A stretch of DNA of 64,000 nt, from assembly GCF_014646575.1 (NCBI RefSeq), contig NZ_BMNN01000003.1, forward strand, positions 151,172 through 215,171, in the 5' to 3' direction. Shown here in pieces: positions 62,071 to 64,000 of this stretch. This DNA comes from Halopseudomonas pertucinogena. GTDB taxonomy: Bacteria > Pseudomonadota > Gammaproteobacteria > Pseudomonadales > Pseudomonadaceae. The notes beneath the pieces are model-generated. The model worked only from the letters and a program-made list of their open reading frames with translations, was not told the origin of the DNA and did no database searches. Made by a program: the position numbers and the translations under genes. Each line of letters starts with the position of its first letter. The first letter of the stretch is position 1.

Positions 62071-64000
62071 TGCATACGTTCTTTCTCGCCCCCACCGGGT
62101 TCGGAGTCGGTCTCACCTCGGTCAGTCTTGGACTCATCCGCGCGTTGCAGCGCAGCGGCCTGCGGGTGCACTTTCTCAAGCCCATCGCCCAGCCCCACCC
62201 CGGCGATAACGGCCCGGAACGCTCCAGTGCGCTGATCGGCAACACCATGGGGCTGCAACCACCGACACCGATGGCCCTGCCGGAGGTTGAGCGGCGACTC
62301 GGCAATGGCGAGCTGGATGAGGTCATGGAAGACATTGTCAGCCGTTACCGCGAAGCGGCCCGCGATGCGGACGTGGTGGTCGTCGAGGGCATGGTGCCGA
62401 CCCGCCAGGCGGCCTACGCCGCCAGGATCAACCAGCATATAGCGACCAGTCTGGACGCCGACATCATCCTCGTCAGCGCGCCTGATGATGACAATCTGGC
62501 CAGCCTCGCCCACCGTATCGAACTGCATGCCCAGGGCTTCGGCGGACCGGCCAACCCCAAGGTGCTTGGGGTCATCATCAACAAGGTGCGGGACCTGGAG
62601 CTGGGCGGTGAGGTGCCCAATGACCGCGGCGAGCTCAAGCGAACACTGAAGGAATATGCCCTGGCGCTGAAACAGGAATCCCGGGTGCTGGACACCGAGG
62701 CATTCCGTCTGATCGGCTGTATTCCCTGGCAGAGCGAGCTGAGCGCACCGCGCAGCTCGGACGTCGCCCGTCAGCTCAATGCCAGAATCCTGCACCCGGG
62801 GGAGATGCATCACCGCCGCGTGCTGGATATCGTGCTGTGCGCCCGCACCGTTCCCAATACCCTGCACCTGTACCGTCCCGGCACCCTGCTGGTGGTACCG
62901 GGCGACCGGGACGACGTGATCATCTCCAGCAGCCTGGCATCGCTGTCCGGCACCGCTCTGGCGGGGCTGCTGCTGACCGGCGACATCATGCCGGACGAGC
63001 GCGTCATGCAGCTCTGCCAGCCGGCGCTGGATAACGGCCTGCCCATCTTCCTGGTCGGCACCGGCAGCTTCGCCACCTCCTCCCAGCTGGACCGCATGAA
63101 CCGCGAGATACCGGTGGACGACACGGAACGCACCACCCTGGTCACCGATTTCGTGGCATCCCACATCGACCATGGCTGGCTGCAGCACCGTTGCGGCCAG
63201 CCCAGCGAGCGGCGCATGTCTCCTCCGGCCTTCCGCTATGACCTGGTCAACCGTGCCCAGCAGGCCGGCAAGCGGATCGTGCTGCCCGAAGGGGACGAGC
63301 CACGCACCGTCCAGGCCGCGGCCATCTGTCAGCGCCGGGGCATTGCCCAGTGCGTGCTGCTGGCCAAGCCGGAGTCGGTGGAGGCAGTGGCCCGTGCTCA
63401 CCACATCAGCCTGCCGGAAGGGCTGCAGATCATCGACCCGGATGTGGTCCGCGAGCGCTACGTTCCGCCCATGGTGGAGCTGCGCAAGGACCGAGGCCTG
63501 ACGGCACCGGTGGCGCTGCAGCAGCTGGAAGATAACGTCGTACTGGGCACCATGATGCTTGCGCTGGACGAGGTGGACGGTCTGGTTTCCGGTGCCATCC
63601 ATACCACGGCGAATACCATCCGGCCGGCCTTCCAGCTGATCAAGACTGCGCCCGGCTACAACCTGGTGTCCTCGGTGTTCTTCATGCTGCTGCCCGACCA
63701 GGTCCTGGTCTATGGCGACTGCGCGGTGAACCCCGACCCCAATGCCGAGGAACTGGCGGAGATTGCCATTCAGAGTGCCCGCTCCGCCGAGGCGTTCGGC
63801 ATTCCGGCCCGGGTCGCCATGATCAGCTACTCCACCGGCAGCTCCGGCACCGGCGAGGATGTGGAAAAGGTACGCAAGGCCACCCAGCTGGCCCGCGAAC
63901 GGGAGCCGGGACTGTTGATCGACGGCCCACTGCAGTATGATGCCGCCGCGATTGCCAGCGTTGGCCGACAGAAAGCGCCGGACAGCCCGGTCGCCGGCAA
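62070..64000 (+). CDS. pta: Phosphate acetyltransferase (3' end missing)
   Basis: The frame starts with ATG at 62070, overlapping the ackA stop, and stays open to the window edge, about 643 codons. It is the long Pta: a BioD-like P-loop-type N-terminal part (LAPTGFGVGLTSVSLGLIRAL), a DRTGG region, and the catalytic C-terminal domain beginning near residue 395 with RIVLPEGDEPRTVQAA and later SYSTGSSGTGEDVEKV. The full-length family is about 690-715 residues, so roughly 50-70 are cut off. Confidence 0.95.
   Translation, partial: MHTFFLAPTGFGVGLTSVSLGLIRALQRSGLRVHFLKPIAQPHPGDNGPERSSALIGNTMGLQPPTPMALPEVERRLGNGELDEVMEDIVSRYREAARDADVVVVEGMVPTRQAAYAARINQHIATSLDADIILVSAPDDDNLASLAHRIELHAQGFGGPANPKVLGVIINKVRDLELGGEVPNDRGELKRTLKEYALALKQESRVLDTEAFRLIGCIPWQSELSAPRSSDVARQLNARILHPGEMHHRRVLDIVLCARTVPNTLHLYRPGTLLVVPGDRDDVIISSSLASLSGTALAGLLLTGDIMPDERVMQLCQPALDNGLPIFLVGTGSFATSSQLDRMNREIPVDDTERTTLVTDFVASHIDHGWLQHRCGQPSERRMSPPAFRYDLVNRAQQAGKRIVLPEGDEPRTVQAAAICQRRGIAQCVLLAKPESVEAVARAHHISLPEGLQIIDPDVVRERYVPPMVELRKDRGLTAPVALQQLEDNVVLGTMMLALDEVDGLVSGAIHTTANTIRPAFQLIKTAPGYNLVSSVFFMLLPDQVLVYGDCAVNPDPNAEELAEIAIQSARSAEAFGIPARVAMISYSTGSSGTGEDVEKVRKATQLAREREPGLLIDGPLQYDAAAIASVGRQKAPDSPVAG

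Noticed and set aside
61755-63602. A 615-codon frame antisense to ackA and pta
   Set aside because: It crosses two well-identified genes on the opposite strand and is explained by codon bias.

Overview
The window looks like about 64 kb of chromosome from a Pseudomonas-type gammaproteobacterium. GC content is high. The conserved order rplM-rpsI-petABC-sspAB with the lpoA-yraN-gmhA/diaA-dolP group, and queA-tgt-yajC-secDF followed by suhB/trmJ/cysE and ndk-rlmN-pilW-rodZ-ispG-hisS-yfgM-bamB-der, is the Pseudomonas layout. Several departures from that layout make me lean to a divergent lineage such as Halopseudomonas; this is an inference from gene order only.

Layout. 1-2.4 kb: lpoA (5' end missing), yraN, a SIS-domain isomerase and a BON lipoprotein. 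2.4-7.3 kb (minus): rplM-rpsI, petABC (cytochrome bc1) and sspA-sspB. 7.5-18.3 kb: aldo/keto reductase, zapE, an alpha/beta hydrolase, zapG, a four-gene MCE-type lipid ABC transporter operon, two transporters and a luciferase-like oxidoreductase, with REP-like palindromes between genes. 18.3-22.2 kb: guaB-guaA followed by a divergent purC. 22.2-30.2 kb: xseA, a mechanosensitive channel, leuA with a probable leaderless leader peptide, a 32-bp minisatellite, CtaG/SCO copper-assembly genes, YtoQ and a nitronate monooxygenase. 30.4-43.8 kb: a decayed phosphodiesterase gene, then der-bamB-yfgM-hisS-ispG-rodZ-pilW-rlmN-ndk, a cysteine desulfurase, cysE, trmJ and divergent suhB. 43.8-49.9 kb: an AT-richer, decayed accessory island of type VI secretion cargo. 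49.9-64 kb: secF-secD-yajC-tgt-queA, tRNA-Leu(CAA), trxB, cysZ, a glycosyltransferase, an Old Yellow Enzyme, slyD, ackA and pta (3' end missing).

Two places deserve most attention. First, between cysE and ndk, where Pseudomonas normally carries iscRSUA-hscBA-fdx-iscX, only a cysteine desulfurase remains, and it lacks the IscU-binding C-terminal tail. Second, the suhB-secF gap holds remnants of a VgrG-effector module in two partial copies. They are separated by a 148-bp duplication of the suhB 3' end, with a deletion scar joining the start of vgrG to the end of the effector gene, an amber stop, a frameshift and a lipoprotein gene that appears to start with AUU.

All calls come from reading the sequence and translated frames by eye. 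No database search or folding calculation was run.
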